A program made the translations under genes and the position numbers. The notes under the pieces are model-generated. The model made no database searches. It was not told the DNA's origin and worked only from the letters and a program-made list of their open reading frames with translations. This document shows positions 48,385 through 60,340 of a DNA stretch of 64,000 bases, piece after piece (position 1 is the stretch's first letter; every line of letters begins with the position of its first letter). Origin of the DNA: Paguma larvata (Eukaryota; Chordata; Mammalia; Carnivora; Viverridae); the NCBI GenBank assembly GCA_030068075.1, contig CM057832.1, positions 79,454,502 through 79,518,501 of the forward strand. Reading direction: 5' to 3'.

Positions 48385-48800
48385 TATTCATTCCTTCAAC
48401 AAACATTCCCTGAACCCCCGCTCTAGACCAGACAGCTATTCTAGATTCATGGGGTACAGCAAGGGTGAAAAGGTGCTACTATCACTGACCATTTAGTGGG
48501 AGGAGATTAAAAAATAAATAAGCTAATATATAATATGTCAAGGGGTGGGTGGTAAGTGCCATAAAGAATAAAGTAGGGAAGACAATAGAGCATGACAACG
48601 TAGGGGGTGCTGTTCTTTTATATAGGGTGTTCAGGGAAGGGCCTGAGCAGAGAGTCTAATGAGGTAGAGGAATGAGCCATACAGCTACTAGGGGGAAGAG
48701 CCTTGTAAGCACAGAGCATATCAAGAGCTAAAAACCTGAGGTGGACATGTGCTTGGTATGATCAAGGAACAGCAGGGAGGCCTCATGGGTTTCCTTGCTT
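48385..48800 (-). repeat. L2 fragment, antisense
   Basis: Starts ATTCCTTCAACAAACATTCC and continues CTGAACCCCCGCTCTAGACC, GGGTACAGCAAGGGTGAAAA, GAAGGGCCTGAGCAGAGAGT and ATCAAGGAACAGCAGGGAGG, a clear reverse complement of the L2 3' region. Confidence 0.7.
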
Positions 48801-50332
48801 CACCAGGCCATGTCATAACATACCTATTGGATGGAGCAGTCACTTGGGGATCCTTAAGGGACTCGTAAGGACAATGTGATGCTTTGCCTTTCATGATTCA
48901 ATCAGTTGCCCATAAGGCTGTACCAGCAGGTACCATGTTTGGGCTCACCTGTGTGTGAGTTGGTGCTGGGTTTATCAAAAGATGGGTGTCCTCGAGCAAA
49001 CATTTAAGCTGGAAAACTTGAAAACTGGCTTTGACTGGGTAGTGATGAAGTTCTAGTAAGTGCCAGGTTGTCCCTCTCCTGGAACTGCCACATAGCTCTT
49101 TCACAGTCCGAATCTTCTTCAGTTTTAGGGTTGCTTTTCTTCCTTCCTGTGTCATGCCCCATTCTCAAGTCCTTGAGGCTGGAACCATGTTTCATCCATC
49201 TGAGCCCCCAGAAACACTCCGTGCATTGGTGGGGGGATCATCGAGTAGTTAGGGAAAGGAATAGATGAGACATTTCCAAAGATGTAAGTAATCCAGGTGG
49301 AAAGAATGAGGGTAAGGCCCTTGCACCTTGACTCTTGCACACAGCTGGTGTAGAGGACACAGAATTGCCACGTGATGCTGAAGTAGCTTGTGCATGCAGG
49401 GCCGAGCCAGGGGCTTGGGTGTAGGTAGTTCTGAGCGGGGCGGGAAGGTGATCCCAGGAAGCATGAGTGAGAGTGGAGAAAATGAGACTGGGAAGGGAAG
49501 AAAACCAGTTCAGTGGGCTGATGAGGAGATTACCGTTGTGGGCAATGGAGGCTCGGTTCTGCTGGGATGGTGTAGAAGGCACTTTCTGGTTCTCCAGCAC
49601 ATAGTGGGGAAACTGGGATGTTCATCCATCCTTCGATACTAGTCACGCTATCCCCAGCCCTTTAGAGGTGCCAATAATGGCCTGAGCGAGCTCGGGAGGC
49701 ACCAGAGAAAGCCCTGGGGTAGATAAGCAGAAAGCAGACTGGGGATTGTCAGTGTGCATGGGAGGTGTCCATCAGAGCTGAGAGGCGGGCTGAGGAGACG
49801 TGAGGCAGGGCGTCCTATCCTCCATTCGGCATGGAACAGAGAGATCTTGAAGAATTTTGTAACATAAGAATCGGTTTGATGGCAGTTATTGGGGTTTTCA
49901 TTTAGGGATTTTAATGTATTGTAATAGTTACCTGCAGTCTAGTTGACTCACGTGTGGACCGTGAGGAGCTCGGTTATGTGGGGTGCACATTGCCATATAT
50001 GCCCATGTATAAGGTACCCTCCGTGATAAGGTGGTCCCCAATTTTCCCATGAGACGTTTTTTTAAAAAGGCTTTACATCAACTTGAAAAAGGCACATTTT
50101 AGGGATACAGATAAAGGGTAAAATGTCTACTTATATTTAATTTATTAATTTACTTGCATATAGTTAAAATCATATTATATAAAATTAGTAATTTAGAAAA
50201 TATGACATCCTACTCAACACTGTGTGAAATCATTTATTCCACTGTTTCTCAGGCTCCTTTGACTTCAGTCTTTTTCATCATTAGGCAACGCTTGGCGTGT
50301 TAATTTCTGTCTACCTTGTTTGAAATAGTAGT
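48801..50332. other. APBA1 intron, mixed unclassified and L2-like
   Basis: A sense L2-like scrap lies at 49140-49220 (CATGCCCCATTCTCAAGTCC), and L2-like antisense text at about 49730-49900. Overlapping frames on both strands at 49068-49642 are chance. Confidence 0.4.
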
Positions 50333-50537
50333 GTTTTTTTTTAATCTTTATTTATCCTAGAGAGAGAGAGAGAGCGAGCAGAGGAGGGGCAGAGAGAGAC
50401 AGAGACACAGAGTCCAAAGCAGGCTCCAGGCCCTGACCTGTCAGCACAGAGCCCCGCAGGGCTTGAACTCATGAACCGTGAGATCATGACCTGAGCCAAA
50501 GTCAGATGCTTAACTGACGAAGCCACCCAGGCACCCC
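50333..50537 (-). mobile_element. Feliform SINE, antisense
   Basis: Poly-T then TTTATTTATCCTAGAGAGAG, TCAGCACAGAGCCCCGCAGG, and GCCACCCAGGCACCCC at the head end. Confidence 0.92.
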
Positions 50538-52496
50538 AAAATATAGTACTTCTTAAATGCTTGTATGATGCTGCCGCTACAAAGGCTATCCCAAGCCCTG
50601 TGTGCCCATTTACATAAGAACAGTTGTTCTAAAGGTGTATATTCACAATCTCACGACCCAGCACCTCTGAATTATTTGGATAAGGACATCCAATACAGGC
50701 AGCTGTGAAGAAATATTTACTTAAATTGGTATTGAAATCGTGGCCTCCTTTGTGCATATATGCATGTATTCGTTAATCCATCTTTTTTCAATCATGCGAC
50801 CTCCATATGTATCCTATGTAATATCACTGGTGATCATTTCAGGCTCTTTTCCCAAGATAGTTCTCATGTAATCTGCCTGCACCTCCTTTTGATGAAATTT
50901 TCAGGCTTACCGGGAAAAATGTTTTTGACCACGGTTTCTCCCTTTAAAATCAGCTGCCGTCACATCCAGCATTAATGAATTGCTTGATTTCAGCTCTTGT
51001 TATCTTGGAGATAATGGGCTCTTTGCTTTGGGGTTTTCAGGAGAAAGTGATTGAGAGACTGCCTCATAACGTGGGAGCTTTCTATGGAGCGAAACTAAAT
51101 CTTTTTCCAAAATCTAATTTTTGGGTGATGGTAATACCATCCCCGTCCACTAAGTTTCCTCTCATCCCCCTTCTCTTCCACTCCCTGGTGAATCAACTCA
51201 TGTGAAAAATTTAGTACTCGTTTATTTCATAAAGGAGTTGGTTAGTTATCATCTGAATGATGTAATCATTCATGTTTCTGATTTCTAATACATCCTGTAT
51301 CTTGAGATCAATTCTACATTCATTATCAGGGACACTTTATTTTAAAGGCCAGGTATACGCGACAAGTTATGCATACGTTTTTTTTTTTTTTTCTCTTGTC
51401 AATTGTAGTATGTTTTAAATGCAGAGGAAGAGTTTGGCATTGAAAACAATCCCACTCATCAGAAATAAATAGCCCTTAATATGGCTGTTCAGTGAACTAG
51501 GATTCTTATACTGGACTTTCCTAAAGTGATCACACTCTGTTTCAGTGGCTTTAAAATTTTTCAGACCATGATCCTTAATGAGAATGTAATTTACACCATA
51601 GCTGGGCAGTACAGATGACTGTAAACACACGTGTACACACACACGTCACTGAAACACAGAAGTTTCGCTCAACAATACTTGTCCTTTGTTATGCATAATA
51701 CACTTTGATATTTTCTGTTTTGTTCTGTTCTATTCCATATGGTTGGCAACCCATTAAACTGATTTCAGCACTAATGGGTTCTGATGTGCAGTTCAAAAAA
51801 CACTGTTCTGTTGTGTTATATCCATCAAAAAGAGTGCTATTTTTCTTACGGTGTGAAATGATTTCACGTGAGAAGTTGGAGGGTTTATTTGTTTATCATT
51901 AGCATATCTGGATATTGGGAGGCATGCACATACGATGTCACCATAGTCCAAAGAGGAAACTTTGTTTTTAAGTAAATGTTTTATTTCCAAAAGAAGACAT
52001 TATTAGTGTGGAGAGGGGAAAGCAGAATCAGATGAATGGATCACTTTCCTGGGCGGTGCAAACCACACCCAGCCGCTTGGCCCTGACCTCACCATTGGAC
52101 CAATTACTCACTGGCCTGCCTAATCTCTCCTTACAATTCCTTCCTCCCTTCTGCCTTCCTGCCTCTTTCCCAAGCTGCGGCCCCCAAGCCCCAGGAGTTC
52201 AATTACTTAATTCTCAATTGCAACCTAATATATTTCTTCCCTGATGTGAAAATAGCTTTTACACCCAATTCTCTTCCAAATAACTTCAAAGTACAAGACT
52301 TTTTTTTTTTCCCCCTGAGCTAATACCTAGGGGAATTTTGTCCTGAAGGGGCTTGAATTTGTTCCACAAATGGAATGTTTCCGTAGTGTTCGGGAGTGTG
52401 AACATCTCACCAGATCTTTAACGTTCAGGTATGAATGCTTCCTTAGCGGCTCTCTCATCATCTAACGTAAGTACACGTCAATCACTATTTTATTTA
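50538..52496. other. APBA1 intron, no feature seen
   Basis: No recognised repeat or gene. Frames at 50760-50975, 50975-51205 and 51705-51902 lack homology. A T-run lies at 51379-51393 and another at 52301-52310. Confidence 0.4.
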
Positions 52497-52659
52497 TTTG
52501 TTTTTTAATGTTTATTTATTTTTGCAAAAGAGAGAGAGGCAGACAGACAGACAGAATCTGAAGCAGGCTCCAGGCTCTGAGCTGTCAGCACGGAGCTTGA
52601 TACAAGCCTGATCTGAGCCAAAGTCAGACGCTTAACCGGCTGAGCCACCCAGGCATCCC
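52497..52659 (-). mobile_element. Feliform SINE, antisense, internal deletion
   Basis: TTTAATGTTTATTTATTTTT tail side and GAGCCACCCAGGCATCCC head. The interval between the CACGGAGCTTGAT segment and the CTGATCTGAGCCAAAGTCAG segment lacks about 40 bases of the standard SINE. Confidence 0.9.
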
Positions 52660-52929
52660 TGTGCATCCCTGTTTTAAATGCTCAGCAGCTTCCCCAAGCA
52701 GTGAAGGAAACAACCAGATAACATCACAGTTGCAAAGTGCCAGGCATTGTGCTGAGTAGTATGCACGGTTAAGTCATTTGCTTCTCCCGATGATCTCATT
52801 TACTCTTTACAACCTCATCAGGACCGGATTAATGCAGCAGACAGGACTCCGAGGCTCCCAAGATTCTCTCAGTGACTACAAGACCAGATACGGGCACTCG
52901 CCTCAGGGCCAGAGACACGTACCATCTGA

Positions 52930-53170
52930 GGCTGCTTTTGCACCACAACAATGTGTAAACCAACGGGTAGGGCTGTATTCCAGTAAAACTTTATTTATGG
53001 AGACCAAAATTTGAATTTCATCTCTCTTTAACATGTCACAAAATTTCGATTCCTTTCTCGATGTTTTTTTTTTTTTCCAACCATCTAAAAATGTAAAACC
53101 ATTCCCAACTCCCAGGCAGGACAGAAACAGGCCGTGGCCTTGTCCCCTGGAACTTAGTTGGCTGACTGCT
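52930..53170. repeat. Old DNA-transposon-like repeat, copy 1
   Basis: Contains GGGCTGTATTCCAGTAAAAC, TTTATTTATGGAG, ACATGTCACAAAATTTCGAT and AACCATCTAAAAATGTAAAA, ending near CCTGGAACTTAGTTGGCTGA. It aligns by eye with the copy at 53600-53915. The family resembles non-autonomous hAT fossils, but I cannot name it with certainty. Confidence 0.65.
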
Positions 53171-53280
53171 GGGCCCAGACAGTTCCTGGTGCCAGTCTCC
53201 TTTGTCCTGGGGCACGGAGGAAGGCCCTCGCCCCACTCGCCCAGCTGGCCTCCCTTCTTTGTGATGTCCTCGTCCCACGT

Positions 53281-53282
<2 letters not shown>

Positions 53283-53312
<30 letters not shown>
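53283..53312 (+). repeat. (GT)n microsatellite
   Basis: About 30 bases of GT repeat between the two copies of the old DNA-transposon-like repeat. Confidence 0.95.
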
Positions 53313-53313
<1 letters not shown>

Positions 53314-53384
53314 GTCTCTCCAGTCTTAGCACCATGGCATGGAAAGGCTCAGACATTTTCCTATGGTGCTGCCATCCATCAGCT

Positions 53385-53500
53385 GCCAGTATTGAACAAG
53401 TCTCTAGACTGGGCCGAGCCTCAGTTTCCCCAGCCGTAAAAGGGAGGATAATGAAACCTGCCTCTCCTGTCTCTTCCTACACAGAGCTGCCGGGAGGGTC
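53385..53500 (+). repeat. MIR-like fragment
   Basis: GCCTCAGTTTCCCCAGCCGT followed by AAAAGGGAGGATAATGAAAC corresponds to the MIR 3' half (CCTCAGTTTCCTCATCTGTA consensus as remembered). Confidence 0.6.
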
Positions 53501-53599
53501 AGATGAAATAGAAAGGGCTGCGGACAAGTCAGGTGGACTGTCACTTCCTTCTTAATGACCGTGGGCGGAAGTGACATCTCCCTCCTCTAACCAGGGCGT

Positions 53600-53915
53600 T
53601 GGCAAACATTGTCCCTGTAGGGCCAGACAGTAAATAGGTCCTGCGGGCCATACGGGTCTCTGTCACAATTGTAGCACAAAAGCAGCCACAGGAAACATGG
53701 GAACCAACGAGCATGGCCGTATTCCAATAAAACTTTATTCATGTTTGCTGAAATTTGAATTTTGTATCACTTTCACATGTCACAAAATTTTGATTCCTTT
53801 CTTCATCTTTTTTTCAACCTTCTAAAAATGTAAACGCCGCTCCCATCTCCCAGGCATGAAAACAGACAGTGGGCCAGATTTATCCCCTGGAACTTAGCTC
53901 TCTGACTCCTGACAT
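53600..53915. repeat. Old DNA-transposon-like repeat, copy 2
   Basis: Longer version of the copy at 52930: GGCAAACATTGTCCCTGTAG, GGGCCAGACAGTAAATAGGT, GGCCGTATTCCAATAAAACT, ACATGTCACAAAATTTTGAT and GGGCCAGATTTATCCCCTGG. The two share most of their sequence, so they may be a local duplication or separate insertions of one family. Confidence 0.65.
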
Positions 53916-54275
53916 AAATGCTCACAACACCTCATTCCGCTTGTTAGCAAGCAACCGCAGCTCCGCTTGGACTACCGCAGGGCATGCCCGCCTGATTCCG
54001 TCTCTCTCCTGTCCTCCCAAAGTGTACATCCACCCACCGACAGCTGTTTTCACCTCCTTTAGCCCTGGGAAGGATACTACACGTGGACAGCGTGTACATA
54101 CAGACACATACAGAGTATACGCAGAGTACATGTTTGTTGAGTCCGCGGGAGTGGGAGAATCACTTGCTTTTCTGTGTGACGTATTTTCTTATCGTTTTAA
54201 AGAAATCCTACCCATTCTCTAACAAACTTTGGGGAATGACTGAGTCAACTTTTGTAATTAAATTTAAGGGCTTTA

Positions 54276-54383
54276 GGGGCGCCTGAGTGGCTCAGTTGGT
54301 TAGGCATCCGACTTCAGCTCAGGTCATGATCTCACCCCCCTCACACTTTGTCTCTCTCTCTTTCATAAATAAACATTTAAAAA
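54276..54383 (+). mobile_element. Short feliform SINE with internal deletion and 16-bp target-site duplication
   Basis: GGGGCGCCTGAGTGGCTCAG head, GGTCATGATCTCACCCCCCT, then straight to the TCTCTCTC and CATAAATAAACATTTAAAAA tail. Direct repeats aaatttaagggcttta at 54260-54275 and 54384-54399 are identical. The missing centre (about 100 bases) lies inside an intact insertion, so the template was probably already deleted. Confidence 0.94.
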
Positions 54384-54820
54384 AAATTTAAGGGCTTTAA
54401 ACTTCATGCCTTGAAGTCCTCCCCACACCCCCGCTATTCATCATAAAAGGAAAAGAATATCAGGGAAGAAAGAAGGGGAAAACAAATAGTCAATACAGAA
54501 TCAACCTTTCAGCATCAAAGGGGCTTATTGGAGAATAACTGGAATGGCCACACATTTAGCTTTAGTCCCTGGGGCTTTCTCTTGCTGCTAGAGCTCAGGC
54601 GGCTAAAGGCTTCTGTGCCTCAGCTGTCAGAAGTCCTGCTTTTTGCATCGTTTCCTCAAAAATTTAACTGCAGGGGGGAGGGCAGAACTCTGTGCATTTA
54701 GCTATAAACAAAGAGGACCTGGTAGAATGTACTATATCTTTTCATCTGTATTTTCCCAACGAGTATCAAGGAATCACGCACATCTCTGAACAGCAAAGCC
54801 TTGAACACAGCTCCCATTTT

Positions 54821-55035
54821 CTTTTTTTTTTTTTAACATTTATTCATTTTTTGAGAAAGAGAGAGAGAGAGCGAGTGGGGGAGGGGCAGAGAGAGAGGGA
54901 GACACAAAATCCGAAGCAGGCTCCAGGCTCTGAGCTGTCAGCACAGAGCCCGACGCGGGACTCGAACCCACGAACCGTGAGATCATGACCTGAGCTGAAG
55001 TCAGACGCTCAATTGACTGAACCAGCCAGGCGCCC
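54821..55035 (-). mobile_element. Feliform SINE, antisense
   Basis: Poly-T, GAGAGAGAGAGAGCGAGTGG, CCCGACGCGGGACTCGAACC, ending CCAGCCAGGCGCCCC. A short cccatttt duplication sits at 54813-54820 and 55036-55043. CpG-rich head, so relatively recent. Confidence 0.94.
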
Positions 55036-57299
55036 CCCATTTTATTTCTGGATAAATATAGGTCTGAGAGTGGAATGATTAGGAACTGCATACATTGAAA
55101 TTTTTCCTCTCAAAATGAGGTGGACAGAAACTGGATGGTGGGATTATAACAGCATGTACGCGTGCCCTAGTTTTCCAGATAGTCTTTGATGAGTTTGTTG
55201 CTCTGTGTTCTATCATGAGGAAACTCTATGTGTGTGTGTGTGTAAGGGGTAGGAAGAAAGGAACAGGCTAGAAAATTGAAACTAAAATTAATAGAATGTG
55301 CCCTTTAGTAAGTTTGTTAAGGAAAGGAGCAGTTGGCTCAGCTTTCAAATAAACACTGTGTTAGTGTGCCCAAATATATTAATTTTCTGTAACCTGGGAA
55401 AAACATCCATGGCTGGCGTGAAATAAATCCTGTGTGCTTTCGGCTTGGCGCAGACCGTTACTGCTCTGGTAGACGCTGTCCGGCCTCGAAGAGAGAATGT
55501 TAAGCTGGTGTTAGAAGTACACATTGCCTTTGAGTCATGTGAGGTTATTTGAAGCCTGTTTGAAGAAAAATATAGGCTGAGGGGCTCAAGATTTCATTCT
55601 CTATTATGTCTGAGCTGCTCCAGGTGAGATACAACATACTACTTATTGGCGGTGTCGAGACCTTTTTCAAAATGCCGCTTAGTGGGTGGAGGCAGAGGGG
55701 GTTGGGAGCAGCGAGGTGGTAGGGAGGTAACTACCCATCTGCGTGCAGATTCTTGAGTAGAATGGGGCTCCCCTTGAAGTCAAGAGACTCTGTGTTTATG
55801 AAGCAGAGGTTTACAGTTTGGCTCATTATGTTATCTGCACAGTGAATCTTACCTTTTCTTCTTTCTAAGTGGAATTCCTCTCTGTCTTACCCACCCCCCC
55901 CCCTTCTTTCTTTCTTCCACTTGGGCAACTACAACGGGTTTGCATACAAGTGGACGGGCCCTTCTATGTGGGAGCTTTCCAGGAAATGTCTGGTTATCAT
56001 TGATTGTCCATCCATGTGCAGGTTGTGACACTGAAGCTGGCCAGAGGTCTGTATTAGTTGGTAGGGTTTGCAGAGCTGTTAGGTAAGGCTCCCTTGAGCA
56101 GCTGCAAGAAGAGGGAATCTCCAAATGCCTGCAGGTGGCTTTTGGTCACGTGTGTGTGCATGGAGCAGAGGTCTGGGATCTAACTCTCTGTCACAGCGAA
56201 TCTCCCGTCTCCACCTCCGTGTTTTGCTAGGATCCTACAATCCAATCAATTCCAAAGAAATTCCAAAGAAATACGTTGAAATCTCTTATCTGTGGATCTT
56301 CTCACTTTCCTTCTCTTTGTGGATTCATACCTCATCTATGCCTTTGTACTTATTTAAGTGGGGTCCTGAGAGGAAAAGAATAAAAACATAAGTGGTCAAA
56401 CCACCACCTTTAACCAGAAGCCACTCACAGCAAAAGCTAAAGTAGAATCTTTGAAGTAAGGGCACACATGCACACTTAAACATTTACGTAACAGCAACTT
56501 CTTGGAAATAGGCTAATCATTGGGAATTAGCCAATCTAAGTATTATCTAGCAAAGTGCTATATTAGCTAAAAGCAGTAGTTATAATCTGTTATAGCCATT
56601 AGCTGGATCATGTGAGCCAGAGGTTATTATTGATATCTTTGGCCTCAGCTTGGGGACGTCTGTCTTCCGCAACATTTTTTGGATAGTAACCTAGACACAG
56701 GTCGGTGAACTGCTGATGTCAGCATGAACCGTGGTTTCCATGTTATCACAACAGAGTTAATCTTGGCAATTCAATAGTAAACAGAAGCCTAAGTAAATAA
56801 CTTTGGCAGTCTCCAGAAACACCGTCTTGTTGTCCAGGGAATCCTGAATTAAAGCCACTGCTCTCTGTGTGTGACAGGTTCACTGACAGGGGAGGCTCAG
56901 TACCGTGCAGAGACAGCGACCATCTCTCCAGTTCTTGTGTGACTCCTTCCTCGCCACCTAACAGACTTGTCTTTGCTTCCTTCGTGGAAGAAAATCTCGG
57001 GCAGGTCCCTGAGGTCTCCCAATTACTCTTAAGTGGTGAAAAGTTCAATCCAGTGTACTAACCACATGATACGGTCCTGTGTAATAATTAAAATTCCAAA
57101 CTCCTACCTAATTTTTGATTTTTAAAAGTTGCAATATTACCGGAACAGAAGTGAAGAACAGAAATCTCAAGTGTAGTATGTTAGATTTTCCCGTAGCTGA
57201 AAAGCCATGTAACTGGATCAAGACACAGAACGTTTCCTGCCCCCTCCCGCCTTCCACCCCCACACCCCACCTCCCTCACGCCCCTTCCCAGCCAATATC
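55036..57299. other. APBA1 intron, no feature seen
   Basis: A short TG run at 55230-55246 and a C-run at 55892-55901. Frames at 55849-56124, 56125-56391 and 56746-57048 have no homology I recognise. Confidence 0.4.
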
Positions 57300-57437
57300 A
57301 ACCAGCGACCCAAGGTAACCACTACCCTACCCTCTAGCACCATAAAGCAACTTTGCCCCTTTTTAACTTCACATAATGAAATCATACAGTATGTAACCTT
57401 TTGTGTCTGACTTCTATGCTCAATAGTAGCGATTTAG
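57300..57437 (-). repeat. L1 3' region fragment, antisense
   Basis: CAAGGTAACCACTACCCTAC, then CACATAATGAAATCATACAG and ATGTAACCTTTTGTGTCTGA resemble the reverse complement of L1 3' UTR. It continues after the SINE. Confidence 0.65.
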
Positions 57438-57661
57438 GAGGCCCCTGGGTGGCTCAGTGGGTTAAGTATCTGACTTTGGCTCAGATCATGATCTCACCAT
57501 TAGTTCGAGCCCCACATTGGGCTCTGTGCTGACAGCTCAGAGCCTGAAATTGCTTCCGATTCTGTGTCTTCCTCTCTGTCTCTTTGCCCCTCTCCCGCTT
57601 GGCTCGTACTCCGTCTCTCTTGCTCTCAAAAATAAATAAACATTAAAAATCAATTTGAAAA
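57438..57661 (+). mobile_element. Feliform SINE
   Basis: GGCCCCTGGGTGGCTCAGTG head, AGCCCCACATTGGGCTCTGT, CAAAAATAAATAAACATTAA tail. A 13-bp near-duplication (agtagcgatttag and agtagagatttag) at 57425-57437 and 57662-57674 flanks it. It sits inside the antisense L1. Confidence 0.93.
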
Positions 57662-57674
57662 AGTAGAGATTTAG

Positions 57675-57960
57675 CCATGTTGCTGTGTGTATTGGTATTC
57701 CTTTCCTTTTTGTTGCTCACGAGTAATACATAATGTGGATATACAAAGTTGACACGTCCATTCTTCCGTCGAAGAGCCGCTGGCGGTTTCTCTGAGAACA
57801 TGCTTGTACACTTGTTTTCCGCACGCCTGTGCGCTCATTTCTGTAGGTGTGGCGTTGCTGAGTCAGGATAGGTGCGTTTTTGGGTGTTAGAGATGCGGTC
57901 AGTTTTCCGCAGCGGTCTTACCAACGTCCCCTCCCGGCCGTTCCCCATCCTCGTCGGCAC
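57675..57960 (-). repeat. GC-rich L1-like fragment, antisense
   Basis: AATACATAATGTGGATATAC, then GAGCCGCTGGCGGTTTCTCT and TAGGTGTGGCGTTGCTGAGT follow the L1 pattern of 'pulled-down' antisense text but are unusually CpG-rich. It merges into non-repetitive GC-rich text after about 57960. Confidence 0.5.
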
Positions 57961-58234
57961 CGGCGTCCTCCCCTTCTGGGAAGCGTGCAGTCGTGTCACA
58001 CATGGAGTTTCCAGCGCCGCGTCCTCCGGCTGCTTCTGCGGCGCCCACATTATGGCCACAGGAAACACACAGCCTCTTCTACTCGCCGAAGTGCCTGCTG
58101 CTCTGAACACAGTCCCTTCTGTCTTTGCCCTGCCAGCTCTGACGAGCTTTGGGCTGCTCGCAGCAGGAGTCAGACCCTGACACCGGAGGGCCTGTGCCAA
58201 GCTCCTGGAGTTTCTCTCGAAGCCTTTGCTTGGT

Positions 58235-58605
58235 GTGTTCCTCAGCTAGGGCTGCCCTAACTCAATACCACACGCTGAGTGCCTTAACCCACAGAGATTT
58301 GCTTTCCCACAGTTCTGGAGGCTGCAAGTCCATGACCAAGGTGTCAGAAGGTGTGGCTTTTCTTCTGAGACCCCTTTCCCACACTCGCAGACATCCGCCT
58401 TCTGGCTGTGTCCTCACGCGGTCTTTTCTTGTTGGGCACGTTTTGATGTCTCCTCCTGTTCTTACGAGAGCATCGGTCCTGCTGGATTAGAGCCCCACTT
58501 CATTTAAGCTTAATTACTTCTTTAAAGGCCCTGTCTCCAGATATAGTTACATTAAGGCTTAGAGTTTCAACCTTTGAATTTGGTGGGGGGGCGGGAGCGG
58601 GGTAC
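58235..58605. repeat. LTR-like fossil (MaLR/ERVL-type)
   Basis: AGGGCTGCCCTAACTCAATA, then CAGTTCTGGAGGCTGCAAGT, CTTCTGGCTGTGTCCTCACG, CTTAATTACTTCTTTAAAGG and CCTGTCTCCAGATATAGTTA are familiar from a common ancient LTR family. Name and orientation not assigned. The 58149-58490 frame is part of it. Confidence 0.55.
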
Positions 58606-58722
58606 AGTTCAGCCTATTACTCTTAGTTTAGTGTATACGTAGGGAGAGCATTCTGCCAATTCTCCAGCAACACATGAAGTACTGAAGGGACAGCCAATTT
58701 TGTTAAATCAGAGTACAATCAC

Positions 58723-58949
58723 GGGCGCCTGGGTGGCTCAGTCGGTTAAGCGTCTGGCTTCTGCTCAGGTCATGATCTCATGGTCCTTGAGCTCCAGCCC
58801 TGCTTCGGGCTCTGTGGTGACAGCTCTTAGAGCCTGGAGCCTGCTTCAGATTCTGTGTCTCCCTCTCTTTCTGCCCGTCCTTCCCTCTCTCCCTCCCTCC
58901 TTTCCTCCTTTCCTTTATCCCTCTCTCTCTCTCTGTCCCTCCCTCCCTT

Positions 58950-58984
<35 letters not shown>

Positions 58985-59012
58985 AATAAATAAACATTAA
59001 AAAATTTTTTTA
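58723..59012 (+). mobile_element. Feliform SINE with long TC tract
   Basis: GGGCGCCTGGGTGGCTCAGT head (near consensus), GGTCATGATCTCATGGTCCT, and a long irregular TC/CCTT tract (58872-58975) ending in (AC)n and AAATAAATAAACATTAAAAA. Confidence 0.93.
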
Positions 59013-59059
59013 AAGTACAATAGTCATGATTTAAAGTATTAGTTGGGAGGATACATTTT

Positions 59060-59610
59060 TTTTAACAATAGAAGTAAAACACGTGCAATAAAAAGCATAA
59101 AATACCCACATTTTCAGCAGATGGCTTGATGGATTTTACATATGTATAAAGTGCCACCCAAATCAGGATGTAGAACGTAGCCAGCAACCCTTAGCTTTCA
59201 TATCACTCCTTCCAAGTCTCTGTCTGTTACTGCCTCCCCAGGGGGAGCCACTATTAGGGCTTCTCTCATCGTCTGTCAGGTTCAATGATTCTTGAACTTC
59301 ATAAAAGAAGTACATATGTACTTTTTAAATACAGATTCTTTTACATGGCATAGTATCTGTGAGATATATCCATGTTATTATATGCCTAGGTAGTGTGTTC
59401 TAGTCAGTATGTAACAATTTGTGTATCCATTCTGTTGATAGACATCTAGGTCATTTCCAGTTTTTGGCTATCATGAACTAAGCTGCTATGAATATTCCTA
59501 TGTGTGTCTTTCTGTCTTCATTCAGATTTCTTGCATATATATATTTAAGAGTGGAATTCCTTGGCCGTAGGGAGAGGTGTGTGTCCGGCTGGAAATGTTT
59601 TAATTGACTG
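59060..59610 (-). repeat. L1 3' region fragment, antisense
   Basis: Reads ATGGATTTTACATATGTATA, TTTTACATGGCATAGTATCT, TGTATCCATTCTGTTGATAG, TTTTTGGCTATCATGAACTA and AGCTGCTATGAATATTCCTA. This is the reverse complement of an old L1 3' end. Confidence 0.78.
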
Positions 59611-60149
59611 TTTTTATAATAAAGTATCTTTCTGTTGAATATAATTTTAACATGACCTCTTCACAGCTCATGGATAGATGTAGGTATACATGCTCCGCTT
59701 TAATGTAGCAATTTGTTTTACTTGAATTTTTTTCTGATTAATTTCATCCTCTAGCTCAGTTCACTGACTGTGATTTTGTTGCTTTATATATCAAAGGTAA
59801 CCGAGGCATATGCTTGTGAATTCACTAGATACAGAACAGGTTATTCATGCATATTTGAGGAATGTTTTTGTCACACTCTGTTAAGAAGCCAACAACCATC
59901 TACTAACAGGCATTTTGTTTGTTTTATCTGAACTGACGAGGTTATGCGTTCAGAATATTTTTCATTAAAAATGGTTTTATATACAACAAAACAAGCCACT
60001 GCATATTTCAGTTGTTAACACCTTAGTTGTAAGCATTAGCGGAGACCCATTCTAGCCAAAATGTAGCAATTTTAGTTAGAATACTGTAAAGCAGCTCTCA
60101 GAAACACCTAACGATAATAAAATGGCAGACGTGTGTATGCTCACTATGA
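59611..60149. other. APBA1 intron, no feature seen
   Basis: AT-rich, no recognised repeat. Nothing that looks like an exon. Confidence 0.4.
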
Positions 60150-60340
60150 GTAACATCAGATACTGCTTAAAGCACTTAACAGACATTAGCTCATTTAATC
60201 CTCACAACAACACTAGAAAGTATGCTATTATTATCCTCTTTCACAGATGAAGTTACTGAGGCACAGAGAGGTCAAGAGACTTACCCAAGGTCACACAGCC
60301 AGTCAGTAGCCAGGGTCCAGAATCTATACACATATAACCA
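60150..60340 (-). repeat. MIR, antisense, nearly full core
   Basis: Reverse complement of MIR: TTAACAGACATTAGCTCATT, TAATCCTCACAACAACACTA, CACAGATGAAGTTACTGAGG and CAAGGTCACACAGCCAGTCA. Well preserved for such an old family. Confidence 0.88.
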
